From Streptosporangiaceae bacterium (GTDB taxonomy: Bacteria; Actinomycetota; Actinomycetes; Streptosporangiales; Streptosporangiaceae), in NCBI GenBank assembly GCA_030040815.1, contig JASHSZ010000444.1, positions 1 to 14,499 of the forward strand: a stretch of 14,499 nucleotides of DNA, read 5' to 3'. The notes beneath the pieces were generated by a model. That model was given only the letters and a program-made list of their open reading frames with translations. It ran no database searches and was not told where the DNA came from. This document shows, piece by piece, positions 1 through 6,947 of this stretch. Position numbers and translations under genes: made by a program. Each line of letters opens with the position of its first letter. The first letter of the stretch is position 1.

Positions 1-330
1 CACCGGGCCGTAGCCGTACAGGTTGCTCATGGTGACCAGGACGGCGCCGGCCTGTTCGGCGGCGGCCAGCACGGAGGCCGCCAGCGGTGGCCAGTCCTGC
101 GGCCACCGGTCGTAGGGTGGGCTGGCGCAGTTGTACACGACGGCGGCGCCTGCGGCGAGGCGGCTGAGCCGGTCCGGGTCGGCGGCGTCGGCGGCGACTT
201 TCTCGATGCCCTCGGCGTCCGGTCCGGTGCCGGACCGTGTGATGATGCGCACGTGCTGGCCGTCGGCTGCCAGCCACAGCGCGGTGGCGGACCCGACCGG
301 TCCGGCCCCGATGACCATGTGCAGGCTCAT
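1..330 (-). CDS. NAD-dependent epimerase/dehydratase-like protein, N-terminal part (runs off the window)
   Basis: The first 110 residues of a Rossmann-fold NAD(P)-dependent epimerase/reductase are visible. The start MSLHMVIGAGPVGSATALWL carries the GxGxxG dinucleotide-binding motif. Further on, YNCASPPYDRW and SNLYGYGPV match the usual active-site approach of sugar-nucleotide-epimerase-like short proteins of actinomycetes. The C-terminal part, with the expected catalytic Tyr-x3-Lys, lies beyond base 1, so the reaction and substrate cannot be stated. The ATG (328-330) overlaps the TGA of the upstream TetR gene (327-329) as ATGA, so the two are probably translationally coupled and co-regulated. 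The regulator may therefore sense a compound this enzyme handles (inference). Family confidence is good; function is unknown. Confidence 0.8.
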   Translation of the reverse strand, partial: MSLHMVIGAGPVGSATALWLAADGQHVRIITRSGTGPDAEGIEKVAADAADPDRLSRLAAGAAVVYNCASPPYDRWPQDWPPLAASVLAAAEQAGAVLVTMSNLYGYGPV

Positions 331-998
331 GGCTCCTCCTTCTCCTGGCCGGCCTGCGGCCCGGCCAGGTAGGGCGCCAGGACCGCCAGCACGAGGTCGC
401 CGCCCCGGGCGACCTGCTGCGGGTCGTGCGGGTCTCCGGTGATCTCCAGGAACGGCAGCCAGCTCGCGGCGAGCAGCCAGATGGCGGTGGCCAGGTCAGT
501 GATCGTGGCGGGCGGCCGGGGTGGCTGCAGGGTGCCGTCGGCGGCCAGCTGCTCCCCGAACCAGACCCACTGGCCGAGCCGGCGCTGGTACACGTCCCGG
601 TAGCTGGCGGCCAGCCGCGGGTCAGCCCGTAGCAGGGCCAGCAGTTCTCGCTCGAGGAACCGGTACTGCCAGGTCAGCTCCATGGCGAGGGCCAAGTTGG
701 CCCGCAGCATGGCCAGGCTGGCCTGGCCGCCCAGGCCCGGGTCCCACAACCCCTCGTGCGCGCCGGCGTACCGGTCGTGCAGCGCGCGGATGATCTCCTG
801 CTTGCCCGCAAAGTGGTAGTACAGGTTGCCTGGGCTCAGCCCGGCCGCAGCGGCGATGTGGTTCGTGCTGACCGCTGCCGTACCCCGCTCGTTGAATAGC
901 CGCAGTGCGGCGTCCAGGATCCGGCGCCGGGTCAGCCCGGACTTGGCCATCCGCGCCCGGCTGGGCCCGGGCGCCCGTTCAGCTGCTTTAGTGCTCAT
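327..998 (-). CDS. TetR/AcrR family transcriptional regulator
   Basis: The protein has 223 residues, normal for TetR repressors. The N-terminal helix-turn-helix domain spans about residues 25-73, with the classic series ILDAALRLFNERG, IAAAAGLSPGNLYYHF and KQEIIRALHDRY. The rest is a ligand-binding and dimerisation domain whose ligand cannot be predicted. The ATG at 998 is used because a good -10 element (TCTAAT) sits 7-12 bases upstream of it on the minus strand with no Shine-Dalgarno sequence, which suggests a leaderless mRNA. A later in-frame ATG (codon 17) also lacks a ribosome site. A perfect palindrome at 1000-1011 covers this promoter, pointing to autorepression. The stop overlaps the start of the downstream epimerase gene, so the repressor probably controls that enzyme as well as itself. 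Confidence 0.92.
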   Translation of the reverse strand: MSTKAAERAPGPSRARMAKSGLTRRRILDAALRLFNERGTAAVSTNHIAAAAGLSPGNLYYHFAGKQEIIRALHDRYAGAHEGLWDPGLGGQASLAMLRANLALAMELTWQYRFLERELLALLRADPRLAASYRDVYQRRLGQWVWFGEQLAADGTLQPPRPPATITDLATAIWLLAASWLPFLEITGDPHDPQQVARGGDLVLAVLAPYLAGPQAGQEKEEP

Positions 999-999
999 G

Positions 1000-1011
1000 C
1001 TCTAATTAGAG
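1000..1011. promoter_or_regulatory. Palindromic TetR operator over a leaderless promoter
   Basis: CTCTAATTAGAG is a perfect 12-bp palindrome. On the minus strand it contains TCTAAT, a 5-of-6 match to the -10 consensus, ending seven bases before the TetR ATG. Transcription would thus begin at or next to the start codon. No convincing -35 hexamer is seen. A bound TetR dimer here would block its own promoter. A related half-like sequence (ACTAATCAG, 1019-1027) lies a little further upstream. The role as operator is an inference from position and symmetry. Confidence 0.65.
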
Positions 1012-1041
1012 TTTCTTGACTAATCAGGGCCTAGCGCCGAT

Positions 1042-1060
1042 GGTCCCGTTTTCCGGGACC
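1042..1060. terminator. Hairpin, possible factor-independent terminator
   Basis: GGTCCCG and CGGGACC form a perfect 7-bp stem with a 5-base loop. It lies between the end of the minus-strand fragment at 1113 and the TetR promoter, where a terminator for anything read from the right would be expected. There is no U tract after the stem, so this is a candidate only. Confidence 0.4.
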
Positions 1061-1112
1061 TAAGGCCCGCCGGGCACGCCGGTGGCGTGCGCGGACCGGC
1101 CATCCCTGTCGA

Positions 1113-1370
1113 TCAGGTGCGGTCCCGGAGTCGCCGTGCGCCGGCCCTGATCCGGGCGAAGGCAACCCCGGCCAGGCCGGCCTGGTCGCGGATGGCCAGC
1201 GGCAGCGCACCCGAGGTCCACAGATACGGCGGAACCAAGGATCCGGCCGTGGCTTCCTGGCCCACCTGCAGCACCAGGAACGTGCCGACGGCCGCGACGA
1301 GAGACAGCGCGCCCTCCGGCAGCCGGAAGCCGACCGACCCGAACGCATGTGAGCAGCCAGCTGGCTCGGC
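1113..1370 (-). pseudogene. C-terminal remnant of an unrecognised membrane-like protein
   Basis: Of the minus-strand frames here, the one ending with TGA at 1113-1115 reads like real protein. It has phrases such as FGSVGFRLPEGALSLVAAVG, TFLVLQVGQEATAGSL and ALPLAIRDQAGLAGVAFARI, with a hydrophobic stretch and a basic end (RAGARRLRDRT). The frame is closed upstream by a stop at 1371-1373 and has no ATG; the only GTG codons are internal, with no ribosome site. This is best read as the tail of a lost gene truncated at its 5' side. I do not recognise the family. It could also be chance open frame in GC-rich DNA. Confidence 0.35.
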
Positions 1371-1385
1371 TCAGCAACGTGTGTA

Positions 1386-1410
1386 ACGCCGACTATGGGC
1401 TTGTCGGCGT
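1386..1410 (-). terminator. Terminator hairpin after the histidine kinase fragment
   Basis: On the minus strand ACGCCGAC and GTCGGCGT form a perfect 8-bp stem with a 9-base loop. The stem starts in the stop codon of the histidine kinase fragment (TGA at 1410-1412) and ends before a short TT. Position and stem quality fit an intrinsic terminator of the original kinase gene. Its survival next to a truncated gene shows that the 3' end of the locus is original. Confidence 0.6.
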
Positions 1411-1994
1411 CATTTCATCGGTGCGGCGTCTAGGTGCCGATCGGCCAGTTCTGCCGCGGCTGCATTTGCGGGTGTCGGCGCGGCTGGGATTTTCGCGCCG
1501 TGGTTGGCGCGCGCGTGCGGCACGGGCCTGCTGGCCTGGGGAGGAGGGAAGGTCACTTCGATGACCAAGCCGCCGTGTGGCTGCGCGCGGGCGGCGATGG
1601 TGGCGTGGTGGGCGTTGGCGATGGCCTGGACGATGGACAAGCCCAGGCCGAGTCCTTCGCTGCGGCTGGTGCGGTCTGGCGCGAGGCGCTGGAATGGCTG
1701 GAAGATCCGGTCCATCGCCGCGGTCGGGACTGGGGGACCTGTGTTGGCTACCGACGGGACGGCGCCGGAGTCTGTAGTGATGGTGGCGATGTCGATCTGG
1801 CCGCCGGGCAGGTTGTGGCGCAGGGCGTTGTCGATGAGGTTGGCAACCAGGCGTTCGGCCAGCCGAGGGCTGCCTGCCGCCGGCGCTGGGCTGAGGGTTG
1901 TGTGCAGCGTCAGCTTCCGGTGGTGCGCCTGGGGCTTGCAGTCGGCCAGGACCTTGCTGACCAGCTCGGCCTGCGCGCGTGGCCGATCTGTCGG
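1410..1994 (-). pseudogene. Sensor histidine kinase, C-terminal ATPase domain only (truncated)
   Basis: The frame reads 194 residues from an in-frame stop (TGA at 1995-1997) to TGA at 1410. It contains a full HATPase_c domain. The N box is ERLVANLIDNALRHN, the G1 region is VANTGPPVPTAAMDRIFQPF, and the G2 box is SEGLGLGLSIVQAIANAH. The domain ends at GGLVIEVTFP and is followed by an Ala/Pro-rich tail. The phosphoacceptor helix with the H box, the HAMP and sensor segments, and any membrane helices are missing, and there is no response-regulator gene in the window. An internal ATG at 1715 would give only 101 residues and cut the N box off. A possible continuation in the neighbouring frame (QGLTDR near 1990-2010) hints at a frameshift near the break. 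The fragment is probably non-functional as a kinase. Confidence 0.75.
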
Positions 1995-2573
1995 TCAGGC
2001 CCTGGATGTTGCGATCACCTGGCCGACGCGTGGGCGGCACTGTGGCCATCTACCTGGACGTAGCAGGCCTTCTCCCGCCGGCCTGCCGACAGGCCGCCGG
2101 AGGCGGTTCGCTGAAGGACGCAAAGCCCGCCGAGGATGGCCTTGTTGACCTAACTGTTAGCTAGTGACGTCGATCGGCTCAGAGTCCTGGAAGGGGCGGG
2201 GGATCCGCGGCGCGTAGTAGTTGCTCCGCTGACGGCAACGAGCCGAGCCAAGCGCGTTCACGTGATCTTGTGTGAGCATGCCAGACCGCTCTCCTGGGCG
2301 CGGGCCTCAGGCTCTGCATGACCGAAGGCTCGGTCACGCCGATCATGGCTCGCGAGCATGCCGCAACCCAGCAGGGCAATGCAGTGACCGCGCCGCATAA
2401 GCGTGACGTCGACCTCGGATGGACCTTTTATCTGCCGGTTATCTACCGGCTATGTACCGGCCATAGACCAGCCGTGCACTTGGACGCGGACAATCCTGAC
2501 GTCCGTGATCACACAGCTCAGTCTTATACGGCTTGCACCTGTCCCTGAGCGGCCGGAGCGGTCGGTCGGGTGT
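1995..2573. other. Intergenic region with 11-bp tandem repeats, no supported gene
   Basis: About 580 bases between the broken kinase and the ABC permease stop codon. Short open frames exist (for example on the plus strand from 2318 and the minus strand from 2379), but none shows family motifs, a ribosome site and sensible codon use together. A short inverted repeat CTAAC-T-GTTAG sits at 2150-2160. The only strong structure is the tandem repeat at 2428-2471, listed separately. The region may be the eroded 5' part of the two-component locus. Confidence 0.5.
2428..2471. repeat. Four tandem 11-bp units, candidate response-regulator binding array
   Basis: The units are TTATCTGCCGG, TTATCTACCGG, CTATGTACCGG and a weaker CCATAGACCAG, each exactly 11 bases apart. 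Read on the minus strand the consensus is CCGGYASATAR. One repeat per helical turn is the usual arrangement of sites for OmpR/PhoB-type response regulators, which bind head-to-tail. The block lies upstream, in the minus direction, of the truncated histidine kinase, so it may be the autoregulatory site of a lost two-component system. That link is inference; the repeat itself is seen directly. Confidence 0.7.
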
Positions 2574-4235
2574 TCAGCCTGAGCGCAGCCGGCTTGCCCG
2601 GCGGGCGGCGATGCGGCCCAGCCAGGCGGCCAGCGCGGCGGCTAGCACGGTGGCCGTGATCACTGCGTCGGCGGTTCTGGTGGTGACTGCCTGGTACCAC
2701 AGGACGAGCATCGGCCCCGCGGCGAGCAGCGGCCCGGTGACGTACCAGAGCGTGATCGTGACGCCCGAGGAGTGCCCCATCGGGGTGTCGAAGCCCTGGA
2801 ACATCTCGGCTTCGAGCCGGCCGCGGAATGAGTTGACCAGGGCGCCGCCAACCAGGACGAGGATGGTCGCCGCGACGAGGGGCAGCAGCACGGCGTGGCC
2901 GGTCAGGATCGTCAGGATGGTGGCCGGGGCGCCGGCCAGGATGGCCAGGGCCAGGCACGGCACGATGGCATGCCACCAGGGCAGTGCCTGGTACCGGAAC
3001 GGCAGCTGACTCGATCGGCCGGGGTCGTCACCGTCGAGCCGGGCGCCCTCGCACAGCCCGGCGGCGGCGAGGTAGCCGCAGATGAGCGCTGCGGACAGGG
3101 TCAGCAATGCCGCGTGCGGCGACCGTACTGCCAGGGCGGCCAGCCCGGTTGCCGTGACAGCGAGCAGCGCCGACCACACTAGTCTGATGGGCGCCCGGAT
3201 GAGCGCGGTGAAGTCACGCCATGGCAGCACAAGCAGGCGGCTCAGGGGTGTCTTTACCGTCATCCTGACCCGGCTGTAGGCACTAGTCGCGTCCCGGTAG
3301 GCGGTGGTGACCCGGCGGGCGTCGAGGTTGAGCATTGCCGCGGTCATGTGCCCAATCGTCCGCGCGTGCAGTCGCAGGGTAGCGGCCGGGACCGAGGCCG
3401 CTGCGCGGTCCGCAGCGACGGCGGCGCCCGCCGTGAGTACCGCGAGGGCGACTGTAGCGGCCGGCCAGAGCGGGGCGCTGCCACCCGCGAGGTTCACCGA
3501 AGCCTGGGCCGCCCATCCCCACGGCCCCGACCACAACAGCGCGGTGCCGACCGATGCGGGCAGTGGTACCGCGGCGCTGAGCGCGGCGACCGCGACGCAG
3601 GCCACGGCCAGCGCCGACGTCGCGGATCGCAGGGCCGGCAGTTCGCGTGCTGCCGGGCGTGCTTCGACCCACGCTGAGATGCTGGTGCCCAGCCCGGTCA
3701 GCAGCATCGCGCCGAGGATGGCAGCGCCTGCGAGCGCCAGGGAGTGAGCCACGCCGGTACCGCTAAGACCGGCGGCCAGCAGCAGGGCCGCGGGCACCAG
3801 GCCGGCCACCGCGCCCGCGAGCATGTTCGTGGCAGCGGCCGACCGGTACTGAGGGCGCAGCAGCCGACCCCTGTCGACAGGGGTGTCCAGCAGCCAGTCA
3901 GCCGCGGGCGGGCTGAGGGTGATGGGGCCGCGCCAGCGTGCATCCCACAACAGGGCCGCCAGCAGCAGGAGGCCCAGCGCGCACAGGCTTGCCGGTGCCG
4001 CGCGCAGCAGCGCGGCGGTGTCCGCCGTCGGCGGCGGGGGATGCCGCAGCGCCCGGACGATCGCCGCGACCAGCCAGCCGCCGTAACTGAAGACCGCCAG
4101 GCCGGCCAGGTACAGCCACCAGGTGATCCCGGCGGCGCGCTCGCTGGCCGGTCGGCGGTGCAGGTCCCGCAGCAGACCGAGCGCCTGTTCCGTGCTGCTC
4201 GCCTCGGGTGTAATCGTCGCTGGTGTGGATCTCAT
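2574..4235 (-). CDS. ABC transporter membrane protein, DUF6297-like
   Basis: This is a 553-residue integral membrane protein with about ten or more hydrophobic segments, for example WWLYLAGLAVFSYGGWLVAA near residue 40 and TVLAAALAAWLGRIAARR at the C-terminus. Early in the chain, the stretch ADWLLDTPVDRGRLLRP matches the conserved region of the actinobacterial DUF6297 family, which is found beside ABC ATPases. The ATG at 4235 follows the stop of the ATPase gene (4240-4242) by four bases, so the two genes are one translationally coupled unit and should form one membrane complex. No substrate can be deduced. Family recognition is from memory of conserved phrases; the transmembrane nature and pairing are directly visible. 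Confidence 0.85.
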   Translation of the reverse strand: MRSTPATITPEASSTEQALGLLRDLHRRPASERAAGITWWLYLAGLAVFSYGGWLVAAIVRALRHPPPPTADTAALLRAAPASLCALGLLLLAALLWDARWRGPITLSPPAADWLLDTPVDRGRLLRPQYRSAAATNMLAGAVAGLVPAALLLAAGLSGTGVAHSLALAGAAILGAMLLTGLGTSISAWVEARPAARELPALRSATSALAVACVAVAALSAAVPLPASVGTALLWSGPWGWAAQASVNLAGGSAPLWPAATVALAVLTAGAAVAADRAAASVPAATLRLHARTIGHMTAAMLNLDARRVTTAYRDATSAYSRVRMTVKTPLSRLLVLPWRDFTALIRAPIRLVWSALLAVTATGLAALAVRSPHAALLTLSAALICGYLAAAGLCEGARLDGDDPGRSSQLPFRYQALPWWHAIVPCLALAILAGAPATILTILTGHAVLLPLVAATILVLVGGALVNSFRGRLEAEMFQGFDTPMGHSSGVTITLWYVTGPLLAAGPMLVLWYQAVTTRTADAVITATVLAAALAAWLGRIAARRASRLRSG

Positions 4236-4239
4236 GCGA

Positions 4240-4950
4240 TCACCGCAGGGCGCTCAGGGCGTCGCCAGGAGTGCCGCGGCTGATGACCGCACCGTCGAGC
4301 AGGACGATGGCGTGATCGGCCACTGCCTCGGCGAGCTCGAGGTGGTGCGTGGCCAGCAGTAACGCGGCGCCCCTGTCTTTCTCGGCCGCCAGCAGGCCAG
4401 CCAGCCAGCGCCGGGCCCCGGGATCGAGCCGTTGCTCGGGCTCGTCCAGGATCAGCAGCCGTCGTGGCCGGACCAGCACCGCGGCCAGTTGCAGCGCCTG
4501 CCGCTGCCCACTGGACAGGGATCCGGGCAAGACATCCTGGTGATCAGCCAGCCGGCACTCGGCAAGAGCCCTGTCCACGATGCCGGGGGCCATCCTGCCC
4601 GCGCCGTGCGCGACCGCGACTAGCAGAAGGTGTTCCCGCACCGTCAGGTCCGGGTAGGTGCTCGTCACCTCGCTCGCCGCCGCGATCTCGGTCCGTGCGG
4701 CAAGCGCGTCCTCTCGCAGGGGTCGGCCGCTATAGCTCACCTGGCCAGTAGTCGGCGAGTCCCGGCCCGCCGCGATCCGCAGCAGAGTCGACTTACCTGA
4801 CCCGTTCACCCCCAGCAACGCGACGCACTCGCCAGCCGCCACTGCGAGGCTGACCGGCTTGAGTGCCTGCAGCGCGCCATAGCTGCGGCTCACCTCTGTC
4901 AGCACTATCAGGGGAGGCTCCGCGTCTGTCACATCAGCCGATCTCACCAC
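4240..4950 (-). CDS. ABC transporter ATP-binding protein
   Basis: The protein has 236 residues and a complete ABC ATPase domain. Walker A is GVNGSGKST (about 47-55), the signature is LSSGQ (145-149), Walker B is LLILDEP (165-171) and the H loop is ATHHLE (around 202). The Q-loop position, where a YLPQ-type motif is expected before YPDLTVREHL, reads AASEVTSTYP, so Glu or Ser appears in place of Gln. The gene is followed after four bases by its membrane partner. Start choice is uncertain: GTG codons at 4950 and 4947 and a further in-frame GTG at 4932 all lack a clear ribosome site, so the mRNA may be leaderless. The protein powers transport from the cytoplasmic face; direction is probably export or permease remodelling, as is usual for this single-ATPase layout. 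Confidence 0.93.
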   Translation of the reverse strand: MVRSADVTDAEPPLIVLTEVSRSYGALQALKPVSLAVAAGECVALLGVNGSGKSTLLRIAAGRDSPTTGQVSYSGRPLREDALAARTEIAAASEVTSTYPDLTVREHLLLVAVAHGAGRMAPGIVDRALAECRLADHQDVLPGSLSSGQRQALQLAAVLVRPRRLLILDEPEQRLDPGARRWLAGLLAAEKDRGAALLLATHHLELAEAVADHAIVLLDGAVISRGTPGDALSALR

Positions 4951-5590
4951 GAGAAACGTGCTACCGCAAAGCTCGCGTCACGGCCTCCGGGTCGTTTCCG
5001 CCGTCTGCCGGACTGCCTGGCGGACTGCCGCCGCCACCAGAAACTTCCGCCGCACCTTGGCTAGCCGCCCGGGGCGTCGGAGGGCTTCGATGCCCGGGTG
5101 ATGATGCATCGCGATCCGGCGCGGTCCGCGCTCGGTCAGGCGTCGCGGGTCATCATGCGCCATGCTCCGATGCTGGACCAGCCGGTGATCCAGCCACGAT
5201 CACCGAGATCATGGCCCAGGTCGGCATCGGGGGATGCCAAGGGCGCCCTGCCCGCCGAACAGCAGATGCCCGGGGCCGCCGCCCCCGGCCGCGCCGTTTC
5301 CGGATCCCAGCGCTGAAGGGCGGTGCTGGTCCATCGCGACGCCGACGAGGAGCCGCTCACCATCGATGAAGTACGGAAGGTCCACGCGGGCCAGGAGCGG
5401 GGTCACGATGATTTCCAGTGCTCTCAGCACGATGGTCGTGGTCGTCCGCTGCCGCAGGTCATGTGGCTGGTGCGGATCTTGAAAGGGCCCGTGAACTCCG
5501 TTTCTGGCGGTCGGCCGATTGCCGGTTGCAAGGCGGTCCAGTTCTGCGCACGGGGTCGCTGGCCGGGGTCATCGGGCCGATGCAGGGCGC
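4951..5590. other. Stretch without a confident gene; possible minus-strand coding remnant
   Basis: About 640 bases lie between the ABC ATPase start and the redoxin remnant. The most protein-like frame is on the minus strand. It is open from a stop near 5569 down to TGA at 5209 and includes RALEIIVTPLLARVDLPYFI and DGERLLVGVAMDQHRP, with mostly GC-ending codons. Its only plausible start is a GTG at 5430 with no ribosome site. I do not recognise the sequence. The last 30 codons turn Gly-rich and lose protein character. It may be a broken gene, or chance. Nothing else is supported here, though the ATPase promoter should lie near 4951-5000. Confidence 0.3.
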
Positions 5591-5784
5591 TGATGCCCGC
5601 GCCATTGCCGAACTCACCGGCGCATTCGTCAATCCCGACCCCCTACCTCCAGTCCACCGGCCTCGTCCTCAACCCGGTCGGCCAGGTCGTGGTCAGCGTC
5701 TACCCCAGCGGCGCCATCGGGCGGCTGGTCCCCGACGACGTCATCGGCCTGGTCCGCTACTTGCGACAGCACGCGACGGTCTGA
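5590..5784 (+). pseudogene. Redoxin (AhpC/TSA-like) C-terminal remnant with a frameshift
   Basis: Two adjacent plus-strand frames together give the end of a thioredoxin-fold redoxin. The first frame supplies GADARAIAELTGAFVNPD up to about 5638. The second supplies YLQSTGLVLNPVGQVVVSVY and then SGAIGRLVPDDVIGLVRYLR to the TGA at 5782. The switch falls at a run of five C (5639-5643), consistent with one inserted or two lost bases. The N-terminal redoxin core with its peroxidatic Cys motif is absent; upstream sequence does not resemble the family. The fragment is therefore dead as an enzyme, unless the C run is a sequencing error and a distant N-terminus was missed. Family assignment rests on remembered conserved phrases and is fairly secure for the last 45 residues. 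Confidence 0.65.
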
Positions 5785-5828
5785 TCAGGACTGGGTACAG
5801 GCAGTTTCGGGGGAGCGACTACACACAC

Positions 5829-5833
5829 GGAGG
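5829..5833 (+). promoter_or_regulatory. Ribosome binding site that decides the DUF1440 start
   Basis: GGAGG stands directly before three consecutive in-frame candidates, GTG 5834, ATG 5837 and GTG 5840. Spacing is zero, three and six bases respectively. Only the GTG at 5840 has normal spacing, so it is the preferred start. Confidence 0.6.
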
Positions 5834-5839
5834 GTGATG

Positions 5840-6403
5840 GTGGGAAAGCCAGCACGCAGAAATGCAACGACGATCGGCAGTACGGTGATGATCGGCGCCG
5901 CTGTCGGTATAGCCGCATCGTGGGTCAAGTCGCTGACCGAGCGGCGGCTCCAGGCTCTGTTCGAGCGGCTGGTTCAGCCGACCGCGGCTCAGAAGGAGCT
6001 CGTTGGCGCCGACCCGTCCGGGCATCCAGACCGGATGCCGCCGGCGGAGCTGGCCGACCGCCTTGCCAGGCGGCTCAGTGGACACGGACTGTCTCGGCAG
6101 CAGCGCGTGTCGGTGCTGAACCCGATGCACTACGCCTTCGGCGCGGCTCTCGGGGTGGCCTACGTCGGTGCGGCGCGGCGGTGGCCAGCCGTCACGCGCG
6201 ATCTGGGCGTGCCCGCCGGCCTGGCGATCTACGGATCTACCCATGCCAGCGCGTTGCCCATTCTGCGCATCCAGCAACCGCCGTGGAAGCTGCCCGTGTC
6301 GGCCGTGCTCTGGGAGGGCACGTCACATGTGGTGTTCGGGCTCGCGCTGGAAGGCTTCCGGCGCGCCTTCGCGGGCCTGGCCGGTGCCGCCACGGGAACA
6401 TGA
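5840..6403 (+). CDS. DUF1440 (YagU-like) membrane protein
   Basis: A protein of 187 residues from GTG 5840 (189 if GTG 5834 were used). It has the DUF1440 pattern: an N-terminal hydrophobic helix (TVMIGAAVGIAASWVKSLTE), a basic amphipathic segment (ERRLQALFERLVQP), then NPMHYAFGAALGVAYVGAA, LGVPAGLAIYGSTHASALPI and LWEGTSHVVFGLALEGFRRA. Four membrane segments are likely, placing it in the cytoplasmic membrane. The E. coli relative YagU is linked to acid survival, but its mechanism is unknown and need not apply here. The gene appears intact, 55 bases after a broken redoxin and before a broken molybdoenzyme gene, so it is the one kept gene in this stretch. Family call is good, biochemical role unknown. 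Confidence 0.78.
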   Translation: MGKPARRNATTIGSTVMIGAAVGIAASWVKSLTERRLQALFERLVQPTAAQKELVGADPSGHPDRMPPAELADRLARRLSGHGLSRQQRVSVLNPMHYAFGAALGVAYVGAARRWPAVTRDLGVPAGLAIYGSTHASALPILRIQQPPWKLPVSAVLWEGTSHVVFGLALEGFRRAFAGLAGAATGT

Positions 6404-6675
6404 TCGACGGCGCCGGGTGAACATGCAGATGCGCCCGGGAACTGATTGCGGTCTTCCGGGCCGCTGGCGAGGCATCTGGCGTATTGAGACCGCATACGGC
6501 CAGCCAGGAGCGGGAACCAATCTTCTCGGCGACTGCGAAGGTTCGGCCGAGATCTATGGGGCGTCAGCGACCACATGGTCGCCTTGCGGGCCACGGGGCC
6601 ATATGAGGCGAAGTCGTCCCGGCGAAACCGTGCGAACCACCCAGATAGTCGCTGAGCAACATCGGGAGGCTGCTG
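6404..6675. other. Gap without a supported gene
   Basis: No frame on either strand shows recognisable motifs. The frames that stay open give Arg/Ser-rich translations typical of antisense or non-coding GC-rich DNA. It may hold the promoter of the molybdoenzyme locus that follows, but no clear -35/-10 pair was found. Confidence 0.4.
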
Positions 6676-6714
6676 ATGCGTGACCTCGTATCCCGCGCGC
6701 TCGGGGAGGGCTGA
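6676..6714 (+). CDS. Possible 12-residue small ORF upstream of the molybdoenzyme fragment
   Basis: ATG at 6676 is preceded by GGGAGG with about seven bases of spacing and encodes MRDLVSRALGEG before TGA at 6712. Its last codons carry the ribosome site (GGGGAGGG, 6702-6709) of the next start at 6717, so a coupled leader peptide is conceivable. It may equally be the tail of a deleted gene or chance. Little more can be said of so short a frame. Confidence 0.25.
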   Translation: MRDLVSRALGEG

Positions 6715-6716
6715 TC

Positions 6717-6947
6717 ATGAGCCGGGTGACTCGCGGCTTCCACGGCCACCGCCGTGACGTCGGCGGCGAAGAAGGCCGGGTGCCCCCTGGTCAGTACGTG
6801 ACCGACGACTTCCCGGTGCTGTCGGCTGGCCCAACGCCGCACACGCCGCACGACCAGTGGACCTTCTCAGTCGACGGGGCGATCACCCCCAGGACCTGGA
6901 CGTGGGAGGAGTTCCGCCACCTGCGGCAGCGCCAGCGTCGTGGGTGA
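6717..6947 (+). pseudogene. Sulfite-oxidase-like molybdopterin oxidoreductase, N-terminal fragment
   Basis: The first 66 or so residues match the start of the actinobacterial sulfite-oxidase-like molybdoenzyme family (oxidoreductase molybdopterin-binding domain). Matching phrases are MSRVTRGFHGHRRD, PPGQYVTDDFPVLSAGPTPH and TWTWEEFRHL. In the family the next segment would be the molybdopterin-binding region with its conserved Cys, and the whole protein is about 200 residues. Here the match ends abruptly after EEFRHL (about 6920) and the frame runs ten residues to TGA at 6945. The start is secure: GGGGAGGG lies seven bases before the ATG. The Cys ligand and cofactor site are gone, so the product cannot be an enzyme. 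The sequence right after the break belongs to DUF6510, in another frame, showing an internal deletion. Confidence 0.8.

Noticed and set aside
1434..2148. Long plus-strand open frames opposite the histidine kinase fragment
   Set aside because: They mirror the kinase frame in GC-rich DNA, are rich in Trp, Arg and Gly, and have no family motifs or ribosome site.
2179..2548. Short frames on both strands in the intergenic region, including a plus-strand frame from ATG 2318
   Set aside because: Translations have no recognisable motif, rare codons are common, and one crosses the 11-bp repeats; not supported as genes.
3744..4283. Plus-strand frames of up to 179 codons over the ABC permease
   Set aside because: Gln/Arg/Gly-rich antisense translation; the minus strand carries an evident membrane protein.
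6717..6947. A real 76-residue novel small protein
   Set aside because: Its first 66 residues are the start of a known molybdoenzyme family and the last ten are out-of-frame DUF6510 sequence, so it is a deletion product.
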